DNA of 64,000 bases, taken from Laetiporus sulphureus 93-53. Its lineage: Eukaryota; Basidiomycota; Agaricomycetes; Polyporales; Laetiporaceae. The position numbers and the translations under genes are program-made. This document shows, one piece after another, positions 23,627-35,669 of the stretch (positions are counted from its first letter, which is position 1; every line of letters starts with the position of its first letter). The notes under the pieces were generated by a model. The model was given only the letters and a program-made list of their open reading frames with translations, was not told the DNA's origin and did no database searches. Location: NCBI RefSeq assembly GCF_001632365.1, contig NW_024468563.1:3367-67366 (forward strand), read 5' to 3'.

Positions 23627-24976
23627 TCAGATGTGAGCCACCTTCGGAAGCTGGGTGTATGCAGTAAGTGACGGAAAGTGATGACAGGATGTGAAGATCA
23701 AAACTCACCGCCTTCTGATCCTCCAATCGATCAGACAAGCTATCACCGCTTCCAAAGTGGACTGCATTTTTGCGGCTATGTGAAGTGAGCTCATTCAGCT
23801 CTGTAAAAGTTGAAGATCCCGTCGTCGCAGGATCGGTCGAATCGACAGTAGCCCCACCACGGCTAGCCTCCCAATTTAACGAGCTAGCAAACTGGTCTGT
23901 TTGCTCAGTGGCAACCCCTTTCCAGATCCGAATAATTATGAGATCAAAAGAGACTCCGGCTATCTCGACACTCTGGAAGACAAAGCAATTATAGTGACAT
24001 CGGGACATTGGAGCGAGAGTAAGACTCACAATGTCAGAGAAACCGTAGCTGATGTTGCTTCCAGCAAAGTTCGCAATAAACGTCAGTGCGACGCACAGCG
24101 TATACAAGAGTGCAGATTCGAGGAAGATCCGGATGATGTTGAGTAGATCCAATCCACCAGAGCTTCCAAAACTCTGCGCGAAAGCCTTCGCTTTTTGTCG
24201 TTGGATTCTCCAGATTCGCCACACAATCATCCCTGCAAATGGTTTACAATTGTTATAAGGTGAACAAGAGCCTTATCTTCAGGATAAACTGAAACAGACG
24301 CACCGGTGGATAGAATGTTTATGCTAAGCGACGTACAGAAGAAAGCATCCAAGTAGGGTTGAATTTTCCGCGCGTCAGGAATGGAGCTCGGTGCCTTCAA
24401 GGTGAACAGGTAGTACAACTCAATCACTTCCGACACGGCCATCCCAACCCACAGCACTATAAGCACGGTCACCACCATCCGCTGCATCCTCTGTCCCCGA
24501 TAAATGATCCAACAGCGACATATCTAATATGACGTCAGTAAGTACCATTCGTTGCGGACCAGCTTCGCCACTAGTAGCTTACCAAAGCCGCATCGGAGAC
24601 GCTGGCACTGACAACGTACCAGACGCTCTGCAAACAATTGATGAACATCAACCTCGATGATCTCGGAATGGCTACTCACCCTTATTGCGTTTACCCAGTT
24701 CGAGAGTTGCTTGAATTCCGCCTCCGCACCTCCGGGTCCCGTGTAGAAAATGAACGCAATGAGGTTGTGGTAAAGATTAAAGGAGACGTCGACGGTGCCG
24801 AGCACGAACAAAGCCACCGGAACGACCATCCACGGCCCACATCTTGGCGCTCCTGAATGGCCCGTCCGGCGGTACCATGTATACATGCACAGTGAGAATG
24901 TTACAACGTGAATGCCATAAGTGACGCTTTGCATGAACAACGCCACGAGTTGTGCCTCAGCAATCGGATATGTCAT
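23627..24976 (-). CDS. Fungal multi-pass (about seven helices) membrane protein of unknown function
   Basis: The start MTYPIAEAQLVALFMQSVTY at 24976 begins a chain of hydrophobic helices. They include GIHVVTFSLCMYTWY, WMVVPVALFVLGTVDVSF, VTVLIVLWVGMAVSEVIELY, LDAFFCTSLSINILSTG, IVWRIWRIQRQKAKAF and LLYTLCVALTFIANFAG. It ends with a Ser/Thr-rich hydrophilic tail after the segment FDLIIIRIWKGVATEQTD. About seven exons are needed; splicing of the last intron would end the protein EDQKALPKVAHI at 23627-23629. This is the layout of the large basidiomycete family of seven-helix proteins with a cytosolic tail, often annotated only as integral membrane proteins. A receptor-like role is a guess. It is transcribed toward the oxygenase gene (convergent, about 250 nt apart). 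Confidence 0.78.
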
Positions 24977-26819
24977 GGTTCTCTCCAGAGGTGAAGGAAA
25001 AGGGTCGGTATGGGGGGCGAAGCACAGTAGTTTGCGTTGTGCATGACTTGTAATAAGAAGCGTTCACGGCCTCCTTCCAGTCGAGTTAGATGAACCTTGA
25101 GCTCATAGGCTCGTAAGGCCGTGTTCGCGCATTCAATGGCCCTTGCATGGAATCTGTCATGGATTCTTGATCGGCGTGTTCACAAGCCGTATGTTGAAAG
25201 CTGCACAGACAGGCACCAGGACAGCCGTTCGCCATGAAGTATCCCGCGCGGCGCCTTTTCCGGAGCAAGATGCACGTTTATTTAGGATATTTTATGTCAG
25301 CGATGGTCGTTTGAAAAATCACCAGTTGGCTAGTGTTCCGCAAAATGGACCATCGGGACCGAAAAGAAAGGTGAGCCAAGACTCCTGAGAAGTCTCCGGC
25401 GCACGCTTGGCCATTCAGATTGGTTGAGAATCTGACATGGGAACAACACAACGCAGGGAAGGCCATCTAGACTTGACAGGTGATGGAAATCAGCATGTAA
25501 TAGAGTCGTGCTGGCGATAAGACTTGAGAACACTGCATAGGCGGACCAGATGTAGCCGCAGTTCTCTAAGGCAGGGTATCACCGAATGATGTCGGGCTCG
25601 CATTGATCCCGCGCTCTTGCACAGAGAACCTGTCCTTTATCCACGCACGCTTACGATGCGGTGCCGTGAGAGTTAGCTGAGCGTCGGAATCGAGATATCA
25701 GAGCAGAAACGACACAGCATTTCGTGAATAAACACCTTGCTCGATCGCAAACTGCGCAGTTGTCTCATAAGAAACCTAAACGACCCAAACGTCCTCACAT
25801 GTGCAGCTCCACATGTAGGCTGCGACACGAAATACTGGCACGAGTCTGTTCAACGCACCAGGATCTTCCCATTCACTCTATACATGGACAAAATTCTGAG
25901 CGTGAACACGCACCAGGATACTAAGTGATGGGCCAGAACAGCCATTTGCCTGAAATGCTCCGAGCGGCAATTTGCACTTGGCATAGAAAGGAGGCCAGCA
26001 CACTGGATTGGCCGAAGCGACTTAGCATGCGAACGATACAGCACATGAGCATAATTCTAACAGATACGGCATGAGACAGGACCGCACTGACGGTAGGATA
26101 CCATGCTGGTGTCTTGAATTCGCAGCGCATCATGGACTCCCCGAGTCGTAAGATTGAGCGGCTTTCTCCCGCCGTAGCATTTCAGCGCTTATCGCAGTCG
26201 TTACAGGACAAGCAATTCTATCTCTTGCCAGACGCGTCATAAAACGGGGAACACCTTGTACGTGCATTCATGATCTCATCACCACCAGCAGCAGCGCCCT
26301 GACCACATTCCCACTCCGCAACGTTGATATGAGCAGCTCGAGCGTTAGATGTGGACGTCTGGAGGAAAATTGACATTCTGATTGGCAGCCAAATCGATTG
26401 CTTAGCCACGGAAGCATGGTCACTTGCAAATCAGGCAGGGCATGCCAAAGGCATGCATACAAGACGAGGCCAGTAGGTGTTCGACATACACTCCACGCCG
26501 CTAAGTCGTGTTTGGATCAGGAACAGACATACATCGCTGCAGACCTTTGAGCCGTTTGCTTTTGAGGAGAATAACGTCGCAGCTACGCTGTAGGGTAAGG
26601 GGCTAAGTTAGACTGGGAGAAGAACGACAATCGTACCCCAGTTGTTTTCAATCAGCATGAGGGAGACGTACCAAAGCATATTCTCCTTCGCGAGCTTCTC
26701 TCCTACTGAAAGATACCACGAACTCCAGCTCTGGTAGTTCTATACACATCCCAGTATTGGCGAGAATAGAGGCGGATTCCGCGATCCGTATCTTCATTGT
26801 CGTGCAAGAGTCGTTTTCG

Positions 26820-27527
26820 CTAGTCCATCAGCAGCCACCTCAGAATGAGTAGTCTAGCTACCGAGTCATTATCGCAGACTCCGGCGTCACCACCTTCGAC
26901 ATAGTCATCGTGTAGTTCGGTTTCTCGCTCTTTCGTTGTCATCAAGTAGTCTGTTCTGAGTCTTCCCGCCGTCACCGCATCAGAGTCTACAGCCGTTGTA
27001 CATGTCGCTCGATGTCGGCCCGACCTCGAATGCGGCTGTTCCAGTCTTTCAAGCCACTCTGTTCGCTGAATCCGGTAAGATAATGTCGCCAGTTCGTTGC
27101 GAAGGGTGTTCCTCTTGAGAATTTTGAGTAGTAGCAATATGATCGGTACGACTCCAGCAACTGACTGCATTTCGGTATGACTTTGAAGCGTGCCAAAGAT
27201 ATATTCCAGGAACCCAATGCATATAATAGCGCACGTCCAAAAAGCACAGAAAAGCATAGATGATGGGCAAAACATCAGCGCTCAGCGTTGAGAGAAGAAT
27301 TCATGAGCGATTATCATGTGATGTCGATTGGTCCGAGCACGTCTGCCATAACTTTGCACGGCAGATTTATCACTTGTGAGAAATAGTGTGGGAATGTTGG
27401 CTGATGTCTTACATTTGTAGCAAAGGTTTGCCAATATGGCAAATAGTGTTACTTTCACAGCCAAAGTGAAACCCTTTTTGGCATGAAATGCCGTTGGTTG
27501 TCGCATGCGTAAGAAATCAGTCCACAT
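26820..27527 (-). pseudogene. Possible membrane-protein gene or remnant
   Basis: On the minus strand, GFTLAVKVTLFAILANLC (about 27.45 kb) is followed by a possible intron. Then come MFCPSSMLFCAFWTCAIICI and VAGVVPIILLLLKILKRNTL, and then a hydrophilic tail with RTEWLERLEQPHSRS and TTKERETELHDDYVEGGD, ending at 26820. Hydrophobic helices followed by a charged tail resemble the C-terminal half of a basidiomycete seven-helix protein. I could not find a convincing N-terminal half, so it may be truncated. No family assigned. Confidence 0.3.
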
Positions 27528-28617
27528 TTACACACAATTTTCCACGTTGATAAAATCGCACCATGTCTGCTATGTTGTGGCCATCGGACTGCCATCTCTG
27601 CATCGCTAATCCCTCTTCTATCTAAACTTCAATGTCTTCGACGCTGTAGGAGCCGCTCTAGGATGCTTTGGTGAATGACATATGCAGTGAAACCTTGAAT
27701 CCCAATCGGACACAGATGGTTTTCTGGAATGTGAAGATTGACCTAAACAACCCTCGCGAGACGAGAGGAGACCATTTTCATAAAGCAACTGAAGACTGCG
27801 TACCGTGGAAATGACTGCTATGGAGGTTCGTCAAGTGATAGAATGCGCTTGGGTTGCGGCATCAGAGTCTATGCGCATGAATCGCGGAGTGATGTCGACG
27901 TTATCCCCCGCGAGATACGGGACTCTTCTTCCCCATGAAATCCAAAAGGCGGCAAATCACTATAGAGCGACTAGAATAATTGTGCCAGTTAGTTCGTTTG
28001 TTCGTCAAGCCGTGGGATGCACTTGACTGACAATGTTCGGACTGACGCACGTAGATCGCAGGTTAACGGCCACCTATCAGCTCGTTGGTTATCAAAGGCT
28101 AGAAGGTCGTGTGAACATGTTGTGAATCAGCCAGCCTATCCATTCATCAGGAGTGGTAGGTGCTGTCTACCAACGCACAGGATCTCGCGTTAATATCGTG
28201 TTTGCAACATCCAGTTCCAGAACTCACATGGCATGGTCCACCTCAAACCTCAATCGAGCTTGTCTGTCGGAAGGCGACGAATGCTCCGACACGGATGCAT
28301 ACTGCGATTTCAAGCTGCTGTATGGCAAGCACTTTGCGGCCTGCGCTAGTCCACCCCGGAGAATGTAATCCTCTCGACGTGTACCGGTGACTTCAGTTAC
28401 TGATGCTATGCGACAGTTCAGAATGTGATCTGACACAAAACGTCATTTTTCGATGTTCCGCGTCCTATGGTGAAGAAAAATGTAGGTTGCCACTTCAGAA
28501 GGTTCGCATTGCTCTCGAGTCAAACTCGCGCGGCCTCGCGTCAAATGCTCTCGAATTTCCTTTCACTGCACGTTTGGCACCCAAAAAGGTGGTTTGTGTA
28601 GATTTGAAGAATACTCG

Positions 28618-28634
28618 AGCGCGTTTGACGCGCT
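28618..28634. repeat. Inverted repeat AGCGCG-TTTGA-CGCGCT
   Basis: A perfect 6-bp inverted repeat with 5-bp spacer, about 0.5 kb upstream of the gene at 29149, in a stretch with several other GCG/CGC words. Regulatory role is only a possibility. Confidence 0.3.
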
Positions 28635-29028
28635 TTGTGACGAGAGTATGTGTCGCAAGGTCGAGGCGTCCGGGATGCCGACAAGTTGGGCATGTCGAGA
28701 ACGACTCACGAGCGAGATTTGTCTGTCAAGTTGCTCTATGTCTCTCTTTCGGTAACGTAGAGGAATTTGCTGGACGTCCGAGCGACGTTCAAATCCGCAT
28801 TTGGGCCTCGAGAGGGCCGAGCGCTTCAAATTGGATGGCGTTGAACCATCTTGCCAAGCAGAGCAGGCAGGACTTGCAAAGAAGTAGAAGTTGCAGAGAG
28901 GTAAGAGCTGCAGTCGTGCAGTCGTGCATTGGATAGTGGCAAGGTCTCTTCGTACGCGAAGGAAGAGGGTGGGTGTGGTCGGTCCAAGCCCGTGACGCGA
29001 GAGTGGCAATGTGTGCACCTGCTGTTGG

Positions 29029-29035
29029 TATAAAG
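29029..29035 (+). promoter_or_regulatory. TATA box of the 29.1-kb gene
   Basis: TATAAAG about 114 nt before the ATG at 29149. Confidence 0.6.
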
Positions 29036-29148
29036 GTCGGCCACATTGCAACCGCGGCTTTCGCATCTCTACCACACCCTCTTACAGCTGGCCTCGCACG
29101 CGCGGAGCTACTTTCCTCACCTGCTATCGCTAGTTGTTCAAAGTCTCA

Positions 29149-32100
29149 ATGGCCCAACCTGTCGCCGAACAAAGGAGACCAGTGGCCCTAGTCCTCCATT
29201 ACATTCACGCCAATGCCAGGAACGACGTGCTTCTCAAGCTGCCGGGTTATAGGGAATTGATGGAGGAAATGAAAGCTCAACTGATCAGCTCGGAATATAA
29301 GGTCTGTTTTATCAGTTTCCCACTCACACAGTTCTGCGTCGGTAATCGACACTATATAGGTCATTGTGAAGGAGTATGACGAAACGGAAGAGGCTGTGTC
29401 GCATGCAAGAGTCCTTGGTTCGAAAATACGCGGAGTCTTCTCGGTCGGTCTATTACTTTTTAAAAATGCTTACCAGAGCTCACAAGATTGGACGTATCAG
29501 AAATTTTCGAAAGTCAAGGATGTCTGGGGAGTAGAAGAACAAGAAGTGGTTGTTAAAAACCTGGTGATTTGGCGGGCGAAACAGTATTTCTCGCAGGGGT
29601 TCCGGGTTCCACGAGATATGAAAAATGATTTCAAGAAGGTCCGCATAGCCAGTCTCGTTCTAATATCGATTCTTGACTAACTAGTCCATAGAAAAATATT
29701 AATCTATCGTTTGTCTGTCTCGGTAGGGTCTCTCAAGGTGAACGTCAGGCCTTTACGCAGGTATGTCCTCTTGAGTATGCAGCTATTGATTTGGTCCAAT
29801 AATTAGCCTTTCCAGTGCCTCCAAGGGGGTCGAACGGACAACCCGCAAGAATGGAAACACTGGGATTCAACTCTTCCACCGTGTTTGTTGACTGGATTTA
29901 GGTCAGCCCCGCGGGCCTGTGAGTCTTTATTTCTGGCTTGTTGAATGGAGCGTTCATCATGTGCTTTTCATGCACCTCGACTTGTCTCTCGGACATTGCC
30001 ACAGCCACATCGACGAGTGGCGTCGCGCCTCCGGGGCTCGAAGCTTCCATCGTAGGCGCCAGCGGCTCAACTAGTGTATCAGGGACATCAAGATCACTCC
30101 CCGCTACGAGCAATCTCGCGAACGCTGCTTCCCTGGCTCGGGGATATCTCGCATATCCGATAGTACCGCATACCGCTCGCCCAGTCCATCCTCGAGCTGT
30201 TTCTCTGCAACGCTATGTCCATCCAACAGGCCACCATCAACACTCTCCCCAGTGGCAAATTGCACTTCCCAGTTTGTACCCACGCCAGCGCGCGTCTATG
30301 CTGCCTGTTGAATACCCCGACTATGCGGAGCCTAGTATTCCTGGTCTCCGTAAGAGAGCGCGGGCTAATACTGAGCCTCCTAGCCCTGTCAAACACTGCC
30401 GAACAGAACTGCAGGCTGCGGATCCGTCTGCGGACGAGTTTTCACAATGGATTGACGTGCCGGAAGGACAATATGGATATTACGCGGAGGCGTCGGGGTT
30501 TATAACGCCACCTCTTTCAGTTTCCACAAGTGAGGCATCCACATCATCTGCCATCACCCCACCTTTGGAGCTAGGCGTCGCGAATGTTGCCACTTCCGAA
30601 CTGGACGCCCTGTCCTACAATACTTCCGTTTCCCAGTGGCATCTGCAATGTAAGTTAGGAACAGTGTGGCGTCGCTGATGAACCTATCGTGCTGAATCAA
30701 GCTTTTACAGTGGCACAGGCATCGAACAACGCACCAGGCGCTGTATTCCATGAAGCAGGAAATCCCTTTTTTACGACTCATACAGAGCATCAAGCTGGAT
30801 ATCACGATGAGGGCTTTTTGCTCGCAGGACTTGCACAGCTTGATGAAACTTCGTCGGTAGCGTCGGAAGAACGGATTGCTTGGAATGACAAGGGTAAAGG
30901 GAAGGCCGTCCCCGTCAATAATGCACATTTGGCCCGAAGCCCCGAAATTCAGTCAAATACAATTACGCATTCGTCTCCACAAACGCTGGGAGGACAGAGC
31001 GCCGTTGTCTCTCCTCAAATCTCTGTCCCGTCACAGGGTGCAGCGGAAGAGTGCGCTCTTCACGCGACTGTCCAAGCCGGTCAGTTCAAAGGTTCATTTG
31101 AGACACCATCGACTTATGCTAACGATGTCGATTCCATTACACAGAGCAGTCTCAGGTGCATTTTGGCGGAGAAACGATTCCGAAATCAGCAGCACATCCC
31201 TTGCTGAGTCAATACCATGGTGACTTATTAGACCTGATGTTGTCATATCCCCCCGATCCTCCAAGCGATAACAGCCCCCCGCCACCAGTCAATGCCGCAG
31301 ACTGTCAGCAAGGAGATGGAGGTATTCTTCCGCAAGTGATATCTGGCGACGACAATGGCATGGTTGGCGGGTCTTCCATTTCTAGGCAGACATTTGTGGA
31401 CATCACTGGTTAGCCTTCATACCTTATGGTTTCATAACGTCGGCAGCTAATAGCATACATGCGTTACACCAGGTGGGGACAAGGTTGCGTCCGGCTCAGG
31501 TAATCCTTTCATGATCTTTAACGCATGCGATACTTCTCTCATGAGCGCAGGCGCACCAGGACGGTACGAAATCGATGATGCGGACCATACGTTACCATGC
31601 GTTGATCGCTTTGCCATAGCCGAAGCCTGCGGGAAGCTGGTAGAGCTATCTTTGGTCAATCCGCGATCTCCGATTTTGTTCGAGTTCTTCGGTGAGTCTT
31701 TTCGACGGTTTACAGGAAGCTGCTTTAAACCTTGTACTTCAGACTGGGTCAAGGCTCAAAAGACTGAGCTCTTCGCTGCCAAGCATGTCCAGACGGAGCT
31801 TCCGGCGTCCGAACAGCAAACTGAAGATGGTGACGCTAGAGGGAAAACAGTGGGTAAGTGACATGCACCACTCTTCATGTTGGTGGAGCTCATACCTTAC
31901 TCTATAGTCTCCGGAGAGTATGGTGCAGAGAAGCTGTCAAAGGATTCAGCTAAAGATTATGACGACGAAGGCAATGAGATTACACGCGTACCGCACAAGA
32001 AGGAAATCGGGGGAAGCAACGCTTCGACTGGGGAGTGTTCAGAGAACGCCGGACCTGAACTGCATGGTGCGAGCTACCCTTGCTGATATTCGACATTTCT

Positions 32101-32555
32101 TTAGTGTCTTACGGGCTCCATGATGACAGACGACAGCGGCAACGTCTGCCTAACGACGTTTGCATCCGACGTGGTTGAGAACAGCGAAAAGCTAATCACT
32201 GATGCCGTTGTCGGACCGAGTTTCGCTGAAAATGAACGCAGTGCTGAGACTGCGGATGACGTAAGACACGAAGACGAAGAAGACGAGAGTGAAAACCAGG
32301 CCAAAGGTGAAGAGCAAGAGGAACATCAAGATGAAGTCGTGCGTGAAGATCATGATCAAGACGGAGATGAAGGGAATCGCGAAGACGATGGGCTGAGTGG
32401 TGCCTGCCTCAGCGGGGATATCAGTTCGTGTAAGCTTCGCAGTCGCGTGCTGCAACCTCTCCAATATTAATGAATTGTTTGCAGCGGAATTACTCACCTT
32501 TGGCATTCTGGAAGCATTTCCTGGACTCGATGACCATGAAAGCGGATACCTCTGA
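29149..32555 (+). CDS. Unrecognised protein, paralog of the 40.3-kb minus-strand gene (copy A)
   Basis: The product is not recognised. A multi-exon model starts MAQPVAEQRRPVALVLHYIH. The first exon ends after SSEYK and the next starts VIVKEYDETEEAV. The N-terminal block includes VVVKNLVIWRAKQYFSQGFR and DNPQEWKHWDSTLPPC. Then come a long Ser/Pro/Thr-rich segment with a basic patch LRKRARANTEPPSP, GDLLDLMLSYPPD, and CVDRFAIAEACGKL followed by NPRSPILFEFF. Next are KDYDDEGNEIT, a strongly acidic Asp/Glu run (about 32.25-32.4 kb), and the end SELLTFGILEAFPGLDDHES with TGA at 32553-32555. The whole plan recurs in the gene at 40.3 kb. The basic patch could be a nuclear signal and the acidic run an activation-like or chaperone-binding segment; both are inference. 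Some intron borders near the 3' end are chosen by frame only. Confidence 0.7.
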
Positions 32556-33665
32556 CTGAGCACCGCATCAACATCGGGCTGCATGCCTCCTACGTTCATC
32601 GACATTCAATTAACGATCCGTGTCATTATGTGAACCCTACGGTTCAGCATTCAAGCGTCTTTCCAGGAAGCATTGAATCGTCGTTCATCTCATCAATGTT
32701 CTTCATCGTCAATGCCATCGTTGCCAAGCTGTTTCCTAAAGTTTCTTCAAGTTCCTACCTCGTCTGCGGATCAATCTTTCATACATGGATGCTGACACCT
32801 CATTGTCGCGGCATGCCACCATATCCAACATCACTATCAAGTCGTTTCTTAATGCTTCACTCAATTTCCACCGAGTCATTCACGCTCCAGTCTCGGCCTT
32901 TTCACTCTATGGATCAAGCTTCCACATCCCGCTCAACTTGGTCATCAGTGCCTCACTGTCGTCTCACCTTTCCGTGCTCGGGTTCTAGGACTAGCCGTGT
33001 CGTTTCAACAAGCAAACACACGTATTTCGCTGTTGACGTTTCTGTTGGTGCATTTCTAGTCATTCATCGTAAACAGGCACACGGCCACAGCCATAGTTCT
33101 CGTTCTCGTTGTCATCATTCGGATGTCACAATAATCTGCATATTCCTGGATTTTAGTAAATGCTTCTGTGTTCTGGATCTTTTCTCATTGTATAGTCCTG
33201 TATCTGCTCCCGGTCAATCTAGCATAGGTTAATAAATTCACATTTTCGCCGATTACGAGCCTACTCCGCGGAAAGAGCGCGAGAGATCTTGCAATTATCT
33301 CTCCTCATCTTCATCCCATGCAGCATCACAGCGCGAGTTATATGTGTCCCTATCTGTGTTGCTCCCAGTATGCGTTCACAGAGGTCATCCCACGTATCGT
33401 AGAAGGCGACTGCTTCGAGACAAGTGTGCATACGGTGTGAGCAGCGAGCCGTGAGACTCAGCTAGCTACGCTATTCAGGGCATTCGGGTCGTTATCAGTG
33501 TTCCCACAGTGCATTTATTGGGCTGCCAACGTTGCCATTGGGAGGCAAGTCAGCTAATGTGTTGCAGCTCAGTGTCAATGCCCGCGCCCCAGCGCGTACT
33601 GACTGAAGCCTTACTTGGTCATAGGTCATCGTGCGAAACGCTGCCCGCCTTGACTTACGACCATC
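32556..33665. other. Intergenic region with a long but unsupported open frame
   Basis: About 1.1 kb. A 200-codon plus-strand frame (32630-33232) spans part of it. It is Ser/His-rich with no domain and coincides with pyrimidine-rich sequence, so I treat it as non-coding. The right end should contain the promoter of the DnaJ gene. Confidence 0.45.
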
Positions 33666-35455
33666 ATGAACTCGGCCTATGGCATCATAGAATCACGACC
33701 GCTTACGCCTCACATACCCACTACATGCTCGCAGTGCAACTATCTCCTGGAGTTTCCGGTACCTTCGCCTGCGCCACGCGCTGGGACCATCCTAAATATC
33801 CAATGCTACAACTGTCATTCTACTATCACCCATGCCTTCTATCCGTCTCAGGTCCCAAACATCGGTGGTATAAATGCATCCAAGAGCTCTGGCTCGACAT
33901 CATCGCAGAACCAAACGCCACGCCGGGGGAGAAAGATTGGGACGCAGGAGAAGCCACTGGAGAAGAAGTACTACGACATATTGGGCGTTCCTGTTGATGC
34001 GACGACAGACGATATCAAGAAAGCATATCGTTCGTGACTCTGCCCAATGGTCAACCTGCAGGTCTGTGCTGATAGCATTACTTGTCAGGGCGACTTGCGA
34101 TAAAGAATCATCCAGACAAGAATCCTGATGATCCTCATGCAGAGGAACGCTTCAAGGAAATCGCGATTGCATACCAGACATTGTCTGATCCTGAACTACG
34201 ACAGAAGTATAATGAGTTCGGGGCAAAGGAAAGCGCGCCGGAGGGTGGATTCGTTGACCCAGAGGTGTGTGGTAATTACTCTGTCTTCCAGCACGTTGAC
34301 TGGAGGACTATATGCTCTTGCAGGAGGTCTTCGGTACCATCTTCGGCGGCGAGCGGTTCGTGCCTATCATTGGGCACATTAGCCTTGCCAAGGATATGAA
34401 GGCGGCGCTGCAAGAAGCGGATGACATGGAGGACGAGGAGAATGGGAAGCAGGTTCAGCGCGACGCGAAGGGGCGGGAGATTTTAACTCCGGAAGAAAAG
34501 GCACGACGGGAAGAGAAGGCGCGTAAAATAGCTGCAGAGGTGAGCACTCTTGACTGGCGCGGCTTCATGCGGGGAGTTCATTCTACGCATTCACAACGCA
34601 GAAAGCGACTGTACGCGCAGAACGGGTACAGAAGCTTGTGGAGAATCTGGAGCGCAAGCTCGGGATCTTCACAGAGTCAGCAACAGGCCCGGACGATCGG
34701 CAGGTGACACAAAGTTGGCGAACGATATGTCAGCTGGACGCCGAGTACGTTGTCCCTTTCGGATCGCTAGTCGATGTATCTAATGGATCACAGAGAGCTC
34801 AAGAAAGAGTCGTATGGACCAGATCTCCTTCACGCGATCGGCTTTGTGTACGTCTCCAAGGCCAAGCAGTACCAAGCAACCGCACAGACGTTCCTCGGCG
34901 TTGGCGGATGGCTGCACAACGTGCAGGGCAAGTACCATGTATTCAGCGAGACGTGCGTCCCTCAACAGTCCTCCCATTCCTTTATTGAGAGCAGTCCGCG
35001 TTACTGCGCATTCTTCCATGACTTTTCAGGGTATCCACACTACGTGCCGCCATCGACCTCAAGAACGTGTTCGAGCAGATCCAAGCGGCGGAGCAGGCAG
35101 GCAACCTGAGTGCAGAAGAGAAGCGGAGGCTTGAGGAACAGGCGGCCGAGAAGGGTCTGCAGGCGTTGTTCAAGGTGCGTCTTTATGCGCTATTTGCAGC
35201 TCAGAAACTAGAATTCGTCGAACGCAGGGCACGAAGCTTGAGATTGAGTCAGTCCTGCGCGAGACTTGCGATCGGATCCTGGAGGACCCGGCAATACCAC
35301 GGAGCAAAGCGCAACTACGTGCGGTGGCGCTCCAGATCTTGGGCGAGGCGTACCTGGCGGTCAGGAAGGACCAGGATGAGGCCCATGAAGAGAGCGAGTA
35401 CGTTAAAGTCGAGACGACCACAAGCCGGCAGCGGGACTCCCAGCGTGCTCAATAG
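33666..35455 (+). CDS. J-domain protein with N-terminal double-CxxC motif and DNAJ-X domain (CAJ1-like)
   Basis: This is a type of Hsp70 co-chaperone. The start [20 protein letters not shown] leads into CSQC and, 22 residues later, CYNC, a likely zinc ribbon. The J domain runs [20 protein letters not shown] to about [13 protein letters not shown] and includes the essential HPD in [11 protein letters not shown]. The region after it ([20 protein letters not shown], then [19 protein letters not shown] and [15 protein letters not shown]) is the DNAJ-X domain seen in yeast Caj1/Djp1-type proteins. It continues through [20 protein letters not shown]. Several short introns are needed, for example within the J domain near 34040-34090. 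It ends DSQRAQ with TAG at 35453-35455. It converges on tyrosyl-tRNA synthetase with about 210 nt between stops. Likely cytosolic, possibly peroxisome- or membrane-linked as for Djp1 (inference). Confidence 0.9.
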
Positions 35456-35669
35456 CGATGGGCTATTGAGATGATATGTGCGTTTCGATGATAGCTGCAT
35501 ATGGATCTTGGCACGTTATGTCGCTTGTCTCCATGCATTCAACATCAATGTAATATCAGAACACGCATGCTTCTAGCGAATTCGAATGACCGTAGCGTTC
35601 TGGGATATATGGTCGGACACAAAGATACAAGTACTACCTCCTTATGAAACCCAGAAGAGGAACAGTGCG

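Larger units (their letters stand above)
24977..29148. other. Gene-poor region
   Basis: About 4.2 kb without a confident gene. A hydrophobic minus-strand stretch at 26.8-27.5 kb is listed separately. Elsewhere short frames overlap on both strands without domains. Near 28.5-28.65 kb there is a cluster of GCG-rich words, including the inverted repeat AGCGCG-TTTGA-CGCGCT (28618-28634). The right end carries the TATA box of the gene at 29149. I see no transposon signature. Confidence 0.45.

Noticed and set aside
28403..29075. Overlapping 177- and 170-codon frames on opposite strands
   Set aside because: They cover the promoter of the 29.1-kb gene, including its TATA box, and show no domains.
32630..33232. 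200-codon plus-strand frame
   Set aside because: No domain, unusual Ser/His/Cys composition, C/T-rich DNA and no homologous block in copy B; probably non-coding.
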